Shown here piece by piece: positions 19,841 to 27,881 of a DNA stretch of 64,000 nucleotides. The notes under the pieces are model-generated. The model did no database searches, had not been told where the DNA came from, and was given only the letters and a program-made list of their open reading frames with translations. The translations under genes were made by a program, and so were the position numbers. The stretch lies in contig NZ_BCUD01000001.1 in assembly GCF_001591105.1 (NCBI RefSeq), forward strand, positions 310,001 through 374,000, given 5' to 3'. Numbering within the stretch: the stretch's first letter is position 1; every line of letters starts with the position of its first letter. This DNA comes from Vibrio nereis NBRC 15637. Lineage in GTDB: Bacteria > Pseudomonadota > Gammaproteobacteria > Enterobacterales > Vibrionaceae.

Positions 19841-20035
19841 ATGATGAAGAACCTCTTTATTGCACTTATGACTTGTTCTCTTCTTGCGGGCTGTCAGCTT
19901 ACCCGAGTAGAAGGGGAGTATCAGGACGTTGAAGTGAAAGTAAATACCAAAGGCGACAAGTACGATAGGTACTATGACAATCATCGTACAGGTAGGTTCT
20001 GCCCGCCAGGGCAAGCCAAAAAAGGCAGGTGCTAA
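19841..20035 (+). CDS. Small lipoprotein
   Basis: A 64-residue protein with a lipoprotein signal: hydrophobic FIALMTCS followed by the lipobox LLAGC, so the mature protein of about 47 residues starts at cysteine 18 and is anchored by lipid. The mature part is charged (EGEYQDVEVKVNTKGDKYD) and ends with two cysteines (FCPPGQAKKGRC) that could form a disulfide. GGAGAG lies five to eight bases before the paired ATGs at 19841 and 19844. It is divergent from the glycosylase gene and has its own terminator. Function unknown. Confidence 0.82.
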   Translation: MMKNLFIALMTCSLLAGCQLTRVEGEYQDVEVKVNTKGDKYDRYYDNHRTGRFCPPGQAKKGRC

Positions 20036-20039
20036 ACCG

Positions 20040-20077
20040 AATAAGGCCAGAGAATTTCTCTGGCCTTATTTGTTTTC
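20040..20077 (+). terminator. Intrinsic terminator after the small lipoprotein
   Basis: A perfect 14-bp stem: AATAAGGCCAGAGA (20040-20053) and TCTCTGGCCTTATT (20057-20070), with a three-base loop, followed by TGTTTTC. Confidence 0.85.
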
Positions 20078-20093
20078 AATACAATCAAATTTA

Positions 20094-20237
20094 CTAGCGT
20101 GGAGAGCGAGTTAGGATTGAGTCTGTTTCAACAAGATCGTATTTGATTCCTGCTGAGTCAAATGACTTCATCAGTGCTTGAACATTGCTGTGGTATGTGA
20201 CGGTTTTTCCCGTCGAAAAGTACACTTTCAATTTCAT
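20094..20237 (-). CDS. 47-codon small hypothetical protein
   Basis: A short frame from ATG (20235-20237) to TAG encodes 47 residues: it begins MKLKVYFSTGKTVTYHSNV and ends TDSILTRSPR. The pattern is amphipathic and protein-like (a possible beta-beta-alpha-beta fold, with KVYF, TVTY, IKYDLVET), without low complexity. It is convergent with the small lipoprotein gene and sits in a gap otherwise without genes. A weak AAGG lies 15 bases upstream. It is not recognised from a named family. Confidence rests on composition and position. Confidence 0.55.
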   Translation of the reverse strand: MKLKVYFSTGKTVTYHSNVQALMKSFDSAGIKYDLVETDSILTRSPR

Positions 20238-20566
20238 TCTGTGAGCTGGCCTTATAATTATTGAATATTAAAAAAGTTGATATGCAAATGGTTTGCTTGT
20301 TTATTCTGTATTATTGCATGTGTATTCTCAAGTGAATTTTTAATTATTATTAGTGAATTTAAATTTATCACTGATCGAGAAAGGCTATCTGACAGAATGT
20401 GTCACCTCACTTGGCTCGTGATTGAAGATTGGTGGATGGCTGTGAGAGAGGGACTAGAGAGATGTATTTAAAGTGATTGAGGAAGGAGTAGCTGATTAAT
20501 GGCTTTTAATCAGCTACTTTTCAATTGCTTTAGGTTGAAAAGCAAAGTTCACAATGAGAGGAGGGT
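20238..20566. other. 329-bp AT-rich gap with one hairpin
   Basis: Non-coding as far as I can see. Near its right end AGTAGCTGATTAA (20487-20499) and TTAATCAGCTACT (20506-20518) form a perfect 13-bp stem followed by only a short T-run. It could end a plus-strand transcript. An open frame from TTG at 20277 exists but is not supported. Confidence 0.4.
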
Positions 20567-21892
20567 TTACTCTAAATTTTGGTTAAATTCGTTAACCGCA
20601 TCAACTACTTGTTGCGCGCCAGATTGAATGTCTTCCATTGTTTTTCCTGCTTCCGTTGAAAGCTCTAGTGCCTCACCAGCTTTGGTTTGGCACTGAGCAA
20701 TCAAAGCAACCGCTGAGGACATCTTCCTGACATTTTCTGAGACAACCGCACCAATTTCTTCCGTTGTGGCGTTGGTTCTTGAGGCAAGGTTTCTCACCTC
20801 ATCCGCCACCACAGCAAAGCCGCGGCCTTGTTCCCCTGCACGGGCGGCTTCGATGGCTGCGTTCAATGCCAACAAGTTAGTTTGATCGGCAATGTCACTA
20901 ATGCTGCTGACAAGTTCACTGATCTGCTGTGAATGCTCATTGAGCGCTTCAATACTGCTTGTCACCGCATTCATTTCATCCGCGAGCTCTTTCATTCTCT
21001 GAATTGTCGTATTGATAACGCGATGCCCTTGCTCTGTTTGTTGGCCTGTTTCTTGTGAAATGCCATGGGCAATATTCGCGGCTTGTACGACCGCTTGCTC
21101 TCGGTTGACTTGCTCAGTGATAACCGTGGCAAATTTAACCACTTTGTATAACTCACCTCGGTCATTGTGAATTGGGTTGTAGGAGGCTTCTAGCCAAACG
21201 ACTTGCCCAGCACTGTCTACACGTTTAAATCGCTCAGACACATATTGGCCACGTGCCAAACGTTTCCAGAAATCTTGGTACTCAATAGAATTAGCTTCAG
21301 CAGGCTCACAGAACATTCGATGATGTTTGCCAACGATTTGCTGACTGGTGTAACCCATTGTTGCGAGGAAGTTGTCGTTGGCACGTAGAATTTCACCCGA
21401 GAGAGTGAATTCAATGACCGCAGTAGAGCGATGCAGTGCATTAAGCATATCTTCTTGTTCACGAGAGGTTTGAATGGTGCGCGTCAACTCAGAAGCAAAG
21501 ACACTGAATGAAATCAGATGATTGTTGATGTCTCGGATAGGTTGAACGATGGCTCGCAGCCAAGCTTCTTGCCCGTTGTTTTTAGCAATTTGCAGTGCGC
21601 CATTCCAGTGCTTTCCTTGCGAGACAGCAGTGCTCATACGCTTGAAATGCTCTGTGTTTCTAGCGACTTCTGGAACAAGGTGAGTGAGGTGCTTTCCTAT
21701 CACATCGTTGTCATGCAAATTAAGCTCAGCCCGAAGTCGATCGTTGATTGAAGTAATCACCCCGCTTTCATCTAGAGAGAGCCTGATCATATCTTCGTCG
21801 AGGCTTTCTTTTACTTGTGTAAGCGCGTGAAGCTCCTCTCGCAGCTTTTGGTTCTGTGACTTTAACGAATTATTGAAAAACAAAGGTGGCAT
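20567..21892 (-). CDS. Soluble PAS-PAS methyl-accepting chemotaxis protein
   Basis: A 441-residue chemoreceptor with no membrane segment. Two PAS domains come first (about 38-140, and 155-265 with [20 protein letters not shown]), then the chemotaxis signalling hairpin with the conserved tip [20 protein letters not shown] and [13 protein letters not shown]. The cytoplasmic coil is short: the protein ends about 75 residues after the tip. This layout is that of BdlA of Pseudomonas aeruginosa, a cytosolic receptor linked to biofilm dispersal. It may sense redox or an internal ligand through its PAS domains. Monocistronic as far as can be seen. Confidence 0.92.
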   Translation of the reverse strand: MPPLFFNNSLKSQNQKLREELHALTQVKESLDEDMIRLSLDESGVITSINDRLRAELNLHDNDVIGKHLTHLVPEVARNTEHFKRMSTAVSQGKHWNGALQIAKNNGQEAWLRAIVQPIRDINNHLISFSVFASELTRTIQTSREQEDMLNALHRSTAVIEFTLSGEILRANDNFLATMGYTSQQIVGKHHRMFCEPAEANSIEYQDFWKRLARGQYVSERFKRVDSAGQVVWLEASYNPIHNDRGELYKVVKFATVITEQVNREQAVVQAANIAHGISQETGQQTEQGHRVINTTIQRMKELADEMNAVTSSIEALNEHSQQISELVSSISDIADQTNLLALNAAIEAARAGEQGRGFAVVADEVRNLASRTNATTEEIGAVVSENVRKMSSAVALIAQCQTKAGEALELSTEAGKTMEDIQSGAQQVVDAVNEFNQNLE

Positions 21893-22109
21893 CCTATTTT
21901 TTATTTTATGGATAGCGAAAGTGGGCCGTACACGTCATAAAAAATACGGCAGCATTGCGACATTGAACTTTTTAGCACCAATTTACGTGCTACGCAATTT
22001 TCATCGGTGAGCTGGATGTTAGCCTGTGGTGAGAAGGATCAAATGTGTCGTCGGAAGCAATATGAATGATTAGGAAAAATAAGAGGTTAACATCAGAGTG
22101 GGGTAGTAC

Positions 22110-22141
22110 ACGATTTGCCAGGTGTTACACTGACAAATCGT
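22110..22141. other. Inverted repeat downstream of the Hsp70 operon
   Basis: ACGATTTG (22110-22117) and CAAATCGT (22134-22141) form a stem with a further CAG/CTG pairing inside. It lies ten bases past the last Hsp70 gene but lacks a T-run, so it may be a 3'-end stabilising structure rather than an intrinsic terminator. Confidence 0.5.
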
Positions 22142-22150
22142 AACATGAGA

Positions 22151-24958
22151 TTAGTGACTCACAAGTGAGAGGCCACTTGGCAGAGCATCACCAAACACGC
22201 GCTTAGACTCGCTTTCTGAAAGCTCTTTGATTTCTTCGACCAGCGACACCCAAGATTCCGGCACTTTGCTTTGTTTGAGCTTGGCTAGGACTTGAGCGCG
22301 AAAATCATCTGAAATATCAAACAAGCGATCCCCTGTTTTCCGACAAATCATGACTGCAGCAAACGCGATCATAGGCTCTTTTTGCCAGTTTCGGTCAAGC
22401 AGTTTTGGTAGCCATTGTTCGGCTTGTTCACGCGGTATGACATTATGCTGGCTGCCATAAAGTGGGGTGCGAGCGGCTAAACGTCCCATTGCCCACCAGT
22501 GTGCTTGCTCGAACTGATTATGATTGAGCGCCTTATTTAAGAACCAATTGGCGAGCAGTATTTTATCTTCCACTTCCAAATGCTCTAGAGAGGCAGCAAG
22601 GCGAACCATGGATTCATAACCCATTTCTTGAGCCGCTTTGGCTGATTGTGGGTTTTTCATCGCACCTGGATGAAGATACTTAGCAATGTCAGCCAAAATC
22701 GTTTCTTGCTGCTCTTGGTTCAAGCCACCAGCAATACGACGCCAGAATACCCACCAGTCTGTCCAACCTTGATGGTTCTTAAACTGAATGCCTTGTTGGT
22801 ACAGTCCCCAAACTTGCTCAACGCGCCAAGAGTCAGTTGGATCACCAAAGCCAGGGCGCAGAGAGAAGCCGGCTAAGCGCAGCCAGTTTTTCTCGTGTGG
22901 CTCTGAGCGACGACGACGTTTTCGACCTTGCGCAAAGGAGTCAAACAGGTGACGAAGGGTGGTGAAATCCCATTCATCACGCTTACCTAGTTTTTTCTCC
23001 AGATCTTTTGCCAGTGTTTTTATCTCTTTTGAATCGGCGCTCTTCTTATTGCCGCTGTAGATCCGAGTGATGAGCTCTTTACACTCGACTAGGCGAGGGT
23101 GAAGTTGCTCTTGCTCTGCATCGTCTGCTTTCTGGTTGCGCACTTCAAACTCCAGCGCCCAGCGTTTGTTTTCATCTTCAACGCTCACGCACTCCATCTT
23201 GAGTGTGCCCACTTCAGTCAGTTGGCAGGCCAATTGAACTTCAACGCGCTCTTTTTGGTTAGCTTGCAGTTCGATGCCTTCGCCTTCCAATGTCGAAATA
23301 TACGGCGGGAGAGGAGCAAAAATATCCGGATCCACATCCACCATGACGCCGTTTTGAATCGCGGTATTTTGGGTAAGTGTATCGTGAGTGGATGTCAGGA
23401 GGTTAAAGCGCACGGGTTCACCTAAAGTGAGCGAGAAGCGGCGACCACTCAAGCGAATTTCATGACCTTCTTCTGTGCCTTTGGCGAGCAAGCAAAGCGC
23501 TTTACCCATTTTGTTTTTTTCTTGCAGATGCAAAAAGTAAGAACGTGCAGCACCACCACCAATCTTAAGCTGAGCACCACGACGAGCTTTACCAAAGGCA
23601 ACGGCACCTAAAGCAACCGACCAATCTGGGTGAGGGTTGTCTAACACGGTAACGGGTGCACCGCGCCAATTGCCTAGCAAGCTGGTAATGCGAGAAGTGA
23701 CAAGGTCACTATTAAACACACCACCATTAAGCAGCAAACCGACTGGAATGGCTGGCTTTGAGGTATCTTCTTGGTTGAGTGCGGAGTAAGACACTTGCTG
23801 GTGCAGGTTTAAGAACTCGGCAACATGCTTACTCACCGCTGGATCTGCTACATAAGGTAGGCCAAATTCAACTACAGCGCTACGGCGTTTATCTGGTGTA
23901 TCGCTGAAGTCAGAGAGCGGGAAGAAGCCATCCAATGCGATTTGGTGCACTTCTTCTTTACTTAAGCCGATGCTTTTTGTTCCGCCTAACAATTTAGAAC
24001 CACTGCCCAGCATGGTAATTTTCACTTCTTCAGGTGCGTCTGAAGAAAGCAAACTTTCTTTTGCTTTGCGGGTTTGTTGGATCAGTTTGGTTAAGCTAGC
24101 GGCATTCAGTTTTTTGCTTTGGTTGAAGCGACTTTCTGCCAGATGTGCGAGCGCTAAGTCAAGATTGTCACCACCAAGCATTAAGTGTTCACCCACGCCG
24201 ATACGATCAAGTGCGAGATCATCGTCGTTAAATTTGGCTTCAATCAAGCTTAAGTCGGTGGTACCACCGCCCACATCACATACAAGGATCAATGGTAGCT
24301 GTTGCAATTCTTCTGTTGCGGTTTGCTGGTGGCGAGCATACCAGTCGTAACACACCGCTTGTGGCTCTTCGAGTAGCACAATTTTCTTTAGTCCCGCCAG
24401 CTCGGCGGCTTCTAAAGTAAGCTTTCGTGCTGTTTCATCGAAAGAGGCAGGCACAGTAACCACTACATCTTGATCTTCTAGCTTATTGCTTGGGTTACGG
24501 TAATTCCACGCTTGGCGAATGTGGTTCAGGTAGCTTGCACTTGCCACAACAGGGGAAACTTTATCGACGTCTGCCGCGCCAGCCCAAGGAAGAATATCAG
24601 AACTGCGATCAACCGCTTGGTGTGATAGCCAGCTCTTTGCACTGGACACTTGGCGGCCTTCGACTTTTGCGCCAAGTTCTCGTGCCCATTCACCCACAAT
24701 CACGTGATGAATATCACCACTAACGGGTTGATGTTCCCAAGGCAGCGTCAGATCAGAGGGAGAAATCTGCCCAGCTGCAGGGTGGTAGCGAAAAGAGGGG
24801 AGGAGAGGCTTACGAACCACTTCGCCCGGACCGATAAGCTGGTCAATTTCAAATAGGGATACGTTGGATTGTTGTAGGTCGTCGGTGATTTCACAGTACG
24901 CAACAACCGTGTTGGTTGTGCCTAAGTCGATACCGACAAGAAAACGAGGGGATGCCAT
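22151..24958 (-). CDS. Hsp70-family ATPase with DUF3731-like C-terminus
   Basis: A 935-residue Hsp70 relative, much longer than DnaK. The N-terminal ATPase domain has the phosphate-1 loop GIDLGTTNTVVAY, the DVGGGTTDLSL phosphate-2 motif near residue 230, and LLNGGVFNS as adenosine motif. A beta-rich region (about 520-620) replaces a normal substrate domain, and the last 270 residues are helical with many tryptophans, which I associate with DUF3731. Third gene of a three-gene operon with a DUF2760 protein and a shorter Hsp70. It lies 51 bases behind the second gene, past a terminator-like stem. Clients and cochaperones are unknown. Confidence 0.88.
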   Translation of the reverse strand: MASPRFLVGIDLGTTNTVVAYCEITDDLQQSNVSLFEIDQLIGPGEVVRKPLLPSFRYHPAAGQISPSDLTLPWEHQPVSGDIHHVIVGEWARELGAKVEGRQVSSAKSWLSHQAVDRSSDILPWAGAADVDKVSPVVASASYLNHIRQAWNYRNPSNKLEDQDVVVTVPASFDETARKLTLEAAELAGLKKIVLLEEPQAVCYDWYARHQQTATEELQQLPLILVCDVGGGTTDLSLIEAKFNDDDLALDRIGVGEHLMLGGDNLDLALAHLAESRFNQSKKLNAASLTKLIQQTRKAKESLLSSDAPEEVKITMLGSGSKLLGGTKSIGLSKEEVHQIALDGFFPLSDFSDTPDKRRSAVVEFGLPYVADPAVSKHVAEFLNLHQQVSYSALNQEDTSKPAIPVGLLLNGGVFNSDLVTSRITSLLGNWRGAPVTVLDNPHPDWSVALGAVAFGKARRGAQLKIGGGAARSYFLHLQEKNKMGKALCLLAKGTEEGHEIRLSGRRFSLTLGEPVRFNLLTSTHDTLTQNTAIQNGVMVDVDPDIFAPLPPYISTLEGEGIELQANQKERVEVQLACQLTEVGTLKMECVSVEDENKRWALEFEVRNQKADDAEQEQLHPRLVECKELITRIYSGNKKSADSKEIKTLAKDLEKKLGKRDEWDFTTLRHLFDSFAQGRKRRRRSEPHEKNWLRLAGFSLRPGFGDPTDSWRVEQVWGLYQQGIQFKNHQGWTDWWVFWRRIAGGLNQEQQETILADIAKYLHPGAMKNPQSAKAAQEMGYESMVRLAASLEHLEVEDKILLANWFLNKALNHNQFEQAHWWAMGRLAARTPLYGSQHNVIPREQAEQWLPKLLDRNWQKEPMIAFAAVMICRKTGDRLFDISDDFRAQVLAKLKQSKVPESWVSLVEEIKELSESESKRVFGDALPSGLSLVSH

Positions 24959-24971
24959 GACAAAACCTTAT

Positions 24972-25002
24972 CAAAAAACGGCACCCGATTAGGATGCCGT
25001 TT
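24972..25002 (-). terminator. Terminator-like stem between the two Hsp70 genes
   Basis: On the minus strand AAACGGCA (25002-24995) pairs with TGCCGTTT (24983-24976), extended by a short imperfect inner stem, and is followed by a run of six T. It would partially terminate transcription before the longer Hsp70 gene. Confidence 0.6.
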
Positions 25003-25009
25003 GTTTTCA

Positions 25010-26932
25010 TTATTCTTGTTCGTTTAAGTCGTTTTTACTGTCTTCGCGCACATCAAACTCAACGTGCCATTTCTGACCGTTGTCTGCTGCGATTGCTTCT
25101 AGGTACAGTGTACCGAGTTCAGTAACGCGAGAAGCGAGTGTTACAGGAACAACTTCACCTTCACGACGGCCTTCAGAGACAGGCAGTGTTACCTGAATTT
25201 CTGGTAGTTCTTCTAGCTCGTCTTGGCCCCAGTGATCGAGGTGCGTACCAGCCGCATCTTCGCGGCGAACGGTGGAGCCAAAGAATTGGAAGTTCACAGG
25301 TTGACCGATGATCAAACCAAACTCTTGACTTGGTACTTCGACGCTAGAGCCTTCTTCCATACCAAACGGAGCCACACAAAGCGCTTCCATAGGAGGAGCC
25401 ATACCAGGAATGGCTGGCATCGCACTTTCAATACCCACATAGTAGCTTGATGCAATACCACCGCGGATACGAACACCTTGACCACGACGAACAGAGCCGT
25501 AGTAAGACGCACCGCTTGCAACCGCTAGGTCTAGGTCAACACCTGTCAGGCGCGTCGCCATTTCTGTGTCAGCGTCGATCAACCATTCGTTGATGGTTTC
25601 TTCTAAACGCTCTGCCAGTAGTGACGATTTCAGAACACCACCGTTAAACAAGATAGCAGTAGGTTTGATGAAGTCAGCCGCAGGAGCTGACTCGCCACCC
25701 GGCATACCAGGCATGTTGGCGAATGGATTGAAATCCTGTGCTTGTGCCGCGTCGCCGCCCTGAGCGTTTGCTTGTTTAGACAGGAAAGCCGCAATATGAC
25801 GAGTGATGCCCGCATCTTGCGCGTAAGGTAGGCCCATTTGGGTCAATGCACCACGGTTACGTTGCACAGGGTGCTCGCTCACCGCCACTTTCGGGAAGAA
25901 ACCATCAACCAGAGTTTGCTGCACTTCTTCTTGTGTGAGTTCTGTTTTTAGTGTCGCACCTAGTAGCTTTGAGCCACGGCTTGGTACCACGATTGGCACA
26001 GATTGCAGTTCACTGTCGTTCAGAAGCGCTTCTTTCGCATCACGGCACGCATGAGTCATCGCTTGAACTTGCCACGGCGCCAGCTCTTTACCGTCTTGCG
26101 CGAGTTTCATTTTCAAGCGGTAAGCCAGCGCTAAATCCATGTTATCGCCGCCAAGTAGGATATGTTCACCTACTGCAATACGGTTAAGCGTCAGGTTACC
26201 GTCGTCTTCGGTTACTTCAACCAAAGAAAGGTCAGTTGTACCGCCACCAATATCGACAACCAATACAATGTCGCCCACCGATACTTCGTCGCGCCATTTG
26301 TCGTCGCTGTTATCAATCCAGTTGTAAAGTGCGGCTTGCGGCTCTTCTAACAGTGTTAGATGGACAAAACCAACATTTCGGGCTGCTTCTGCGGTAAGAT
26401 CACGCGCTGCTGGATCAAAGGATGCAGGTACCGTGATCGTCACATCTTGCTCGGCAAGAGGGTGATGCGGGTGTGTATGATTCCAAGCGTCTTTTAGGTG
26501 CTCTAGGTACAGCTCAGTTGCGCGCAGTGGTGATACTTTTTCTACTTCTTCTGGGCTACCCGCTGGTAGGAATGCATCGCGGCGGTTAACACCACCGTGG
26601 CAAAGCCAAGATTTCGCACTTGCTACTAAGCGAATCGGTGTTTTTGAACCAAGGTTACGCGCAATCGCACCAACCAACGCTCTTGGCTCTGAAGACCAAG
26701 GTAAAACGCGAGAAGAAGGATCCATCTCATGTTCGTGTGGCTGGTATAGGAATGAGCCAAGTTGGCTGCGCGTTTCTACCGTGCCTGGCGCGGTAAGTTG
26801 CGGGATTGGCATCACTTCAACACGCGCATCTTCATTAGCTGTGTCTACGTAAGACAACACACAATGCGTAGTACCTAAATCGATACCGACGCTAAATTTA
26901 GGTGCTTGGTTTTCGGTTTGTGCATGTTCCAT
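25010..26932 (-). CDS. Hsp70-family protein, 640 residues
   Basis: The second gene of the operon. The ATPase domain carries GIDLGTTHCVLSY (about residue 16), DIGGGTTDLSL near 227 and the adenosine motif LFNGGVLKS near 440, with LLEEPQAALYNW as in the sister gene. A Gly/Met/Pro-rich insert (NPFANMPGMPGGES, about 405-420) is unusual. The C-terminal part is beta-rich and ends with acidic residues. The start ATG overlaps the stop of the DUF2760 gene (TAATG), so translation is coupled. Homologous over its ATPase to the next gene, hence an old duplication. Role unknown; no DnaJ or GrpE gene is nearby. Confidence 0.9.
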   Translation of the reverse strand: MEHAQTENQAPKFSVGIDLGTTHCVLSYVDTANEDARVEVMPIPQLTAPGTVETRSQLGSFLYQPHEHEMDPSSRVLPWSSEPRALVGAIARNLGSKTPIRLVASAKSWLCHGGVNRRDAFLPAGSPEEVEKVSPLRATELYLEHLKDAWNHTHPHHPLAEQDVTITVPASFDPAARDLTAEAARNVGFVHLTLLEEPQAALYNWIDNSDDKWRDEVSVGDIVLVVDIGGGTTDLSLVEVTEDDGNLTLNRIAVGEHILLGGDNMDLALAYRLKMKLAQDGKELAPWQVQAMTHACRDAKEALLNDSELQSVPIVVPSRGSKLLGATLKTELTQEEVQQTLVDGFFPKVAVSEHPVQRNRGALTQMGLPYAQDAGITRHIAAFLSKQANAQGGDAAQAQDFNPFANMPGMPGGESAPAADFIKPTAILFNGGVLKSSLLAERLEETINEWLIDADTEMATRLTGVDLDLAVASGASYYGSVRRGQGVRIRGGIASSYYVGIESAMPAIPGMAPPMEALCVAPFGMEEGSSVEVPSQEFGLIIGQPVNFQFFGSTVRREDAAGTHLDHWGQDELEELPEIQVTLPVSEGRREGEVVPVTLASRVTELGTLYLEAIAADNGQKWHVEFDVREDSKNDLNEQE

Positions 26933-27564
26933 TACAGTTCTACCTCTGCTGGAGCAATCACAGATGCATCGTAGTTTTCTGCTAGTTTAGGCAGGTTCAT
27001 CGCGCTTGCTTTCCAGCCTTTGTGAACCAGAGTGCCGTTAAATGGTGCGCTGCCAGTTACGTTACCTGTTAGGCGAACTTCTTGAGGATTAAAGCCTTCT
27101 GCTACAGTGATACGAGTTTCTTCATCTTCGTTGCGGATGTGCTCTAGCGTCACGTAGTCTTTAAGTACTTTTTGGCCGCCAGTGTGAATAACACGAGCCG
27201 CTGCGCCTACTTCTTCGTCAGAGAATGAAGTTAGGTCTTCTTGTAGGAAATCAATTAGGCGCGCTTCTTGCTGCATAATAGAAAGTAGCTGCATTGCAGA
27301 ATCGGTCGAAGCAGTTGCAAGTTTCGATTCAACTTCCACCACTTTTTCAACTACTTTTTCAACTTCGACAACTTTCTCAACTTCAACGATTTTTTCGACA
27401 GGCTTTTCTACTTCAACGATCTTCTCGACTGGTTTTTCTACCACTTTCTCAACAACTTTAGATTTGCGAGAAACCGCAATCAGCAGTAAAAGAACGCTAG
27501 ATGCGGTCAGGCCAGCATGTAGCATATCGAACGTTTGAGGGATCATTTGTAAATCGAACGTCAT
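26932..27564 (-). CDS. DUF2760 membrane-anchored coiled-coil protein
   Basis: A 210-residue protein with one N-terminal membrane segment (about 10-30, AGLTASSVLLLLIAVS), then a repeated VEK/PVEKIVE segment (about 32-75) likely to form an extended stalk, and a C-terminal DUF2760 domain (about 90-210, including LIDFLQEDLTSFSDEEVGAAARV). First gene of the operon with the two Hsp70 genes. The start chosen is the ATG at 27564, preceded by AAGAG; the frame is open further to 27675 but that stretch does not read like the family. It may anchor the Hsp70 pair at the inner membrane, which is inference. Confidence 0.85.
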   Translation of the reverse strand: MTFDLQMIPQTFDMLHAGLTASSVLLLLIAVSRKSKVVEKVVEKPVEKIVEVEKPVEKIVEVEKVVEVEKVVEKVVEVESKLATASTDSAMQLLSIMQQEARLIDFLQEDLTSFSDEEVGAAARVIHTGGQKVLKDYVTLEHIRNEDEETRITVAEGFNPQEVRLTGNVTGSAPFNGTLVHKGWKASAMNLPKLAENYDASVIAPAEVEL

Positions 27565-27881
27565 GACATTTCTCTTATAGTTACAATTCAGGAGAGATTG
27601 GCTCATCTCTGCATTGGCTTTCAAGGGCATTTGAAGCCAAATTATTATGATAAATTGGGGCGAATAGTAACACATTCAATGGTTCACGCTGCTAGAAATC
27701 GTATTTAATCAGTCAGCTGAACGCTTGATTGATGTGTTTTTATCCGTATTTAGTACGTAAAGTGTACGTTAACGAGATGTTTGTAAGGTTTTGGTCAAGG
27801 AACACATGCAAACCCTTATGTTATTGATAATATGCAGATAAGATAACCGCGCAGCGATCTAAAAGGGCTGAAGTAATAAGT

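Noticed and set aside
19745..20014. 90-codon N-terminal extension of the glycosylase frame
   Set aside because: It overlaps the divergent lipoprotein gene, has no ribosome site, and reads unlike the family; ATG 19744 is chosen.
20277..20471. 64-codon plus-strand frame starting with TTG
   Set aside because: No ribosome site, odd composition, and no recognisable family; kept only as part of the gap description.
22110..22141. Inverted repeat as an intrinsic terminator
   Set aside because: No T-run follows on the minus strand, so it is listed only as a structure.
27330..27480. Repeated DNA considered as a CRISPR-like or satellite repeat
   Set aside because: The repeats encode the VEK stalk of the DUF2760 protein and have no spacers.
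27565..27675. 37-codon extension of the DUF2760 frame
   Set aside because: The family fold and membrane helix begin at MTFDLQ, and AAGAG precedes that ATG; the extension looks like leader sequence.
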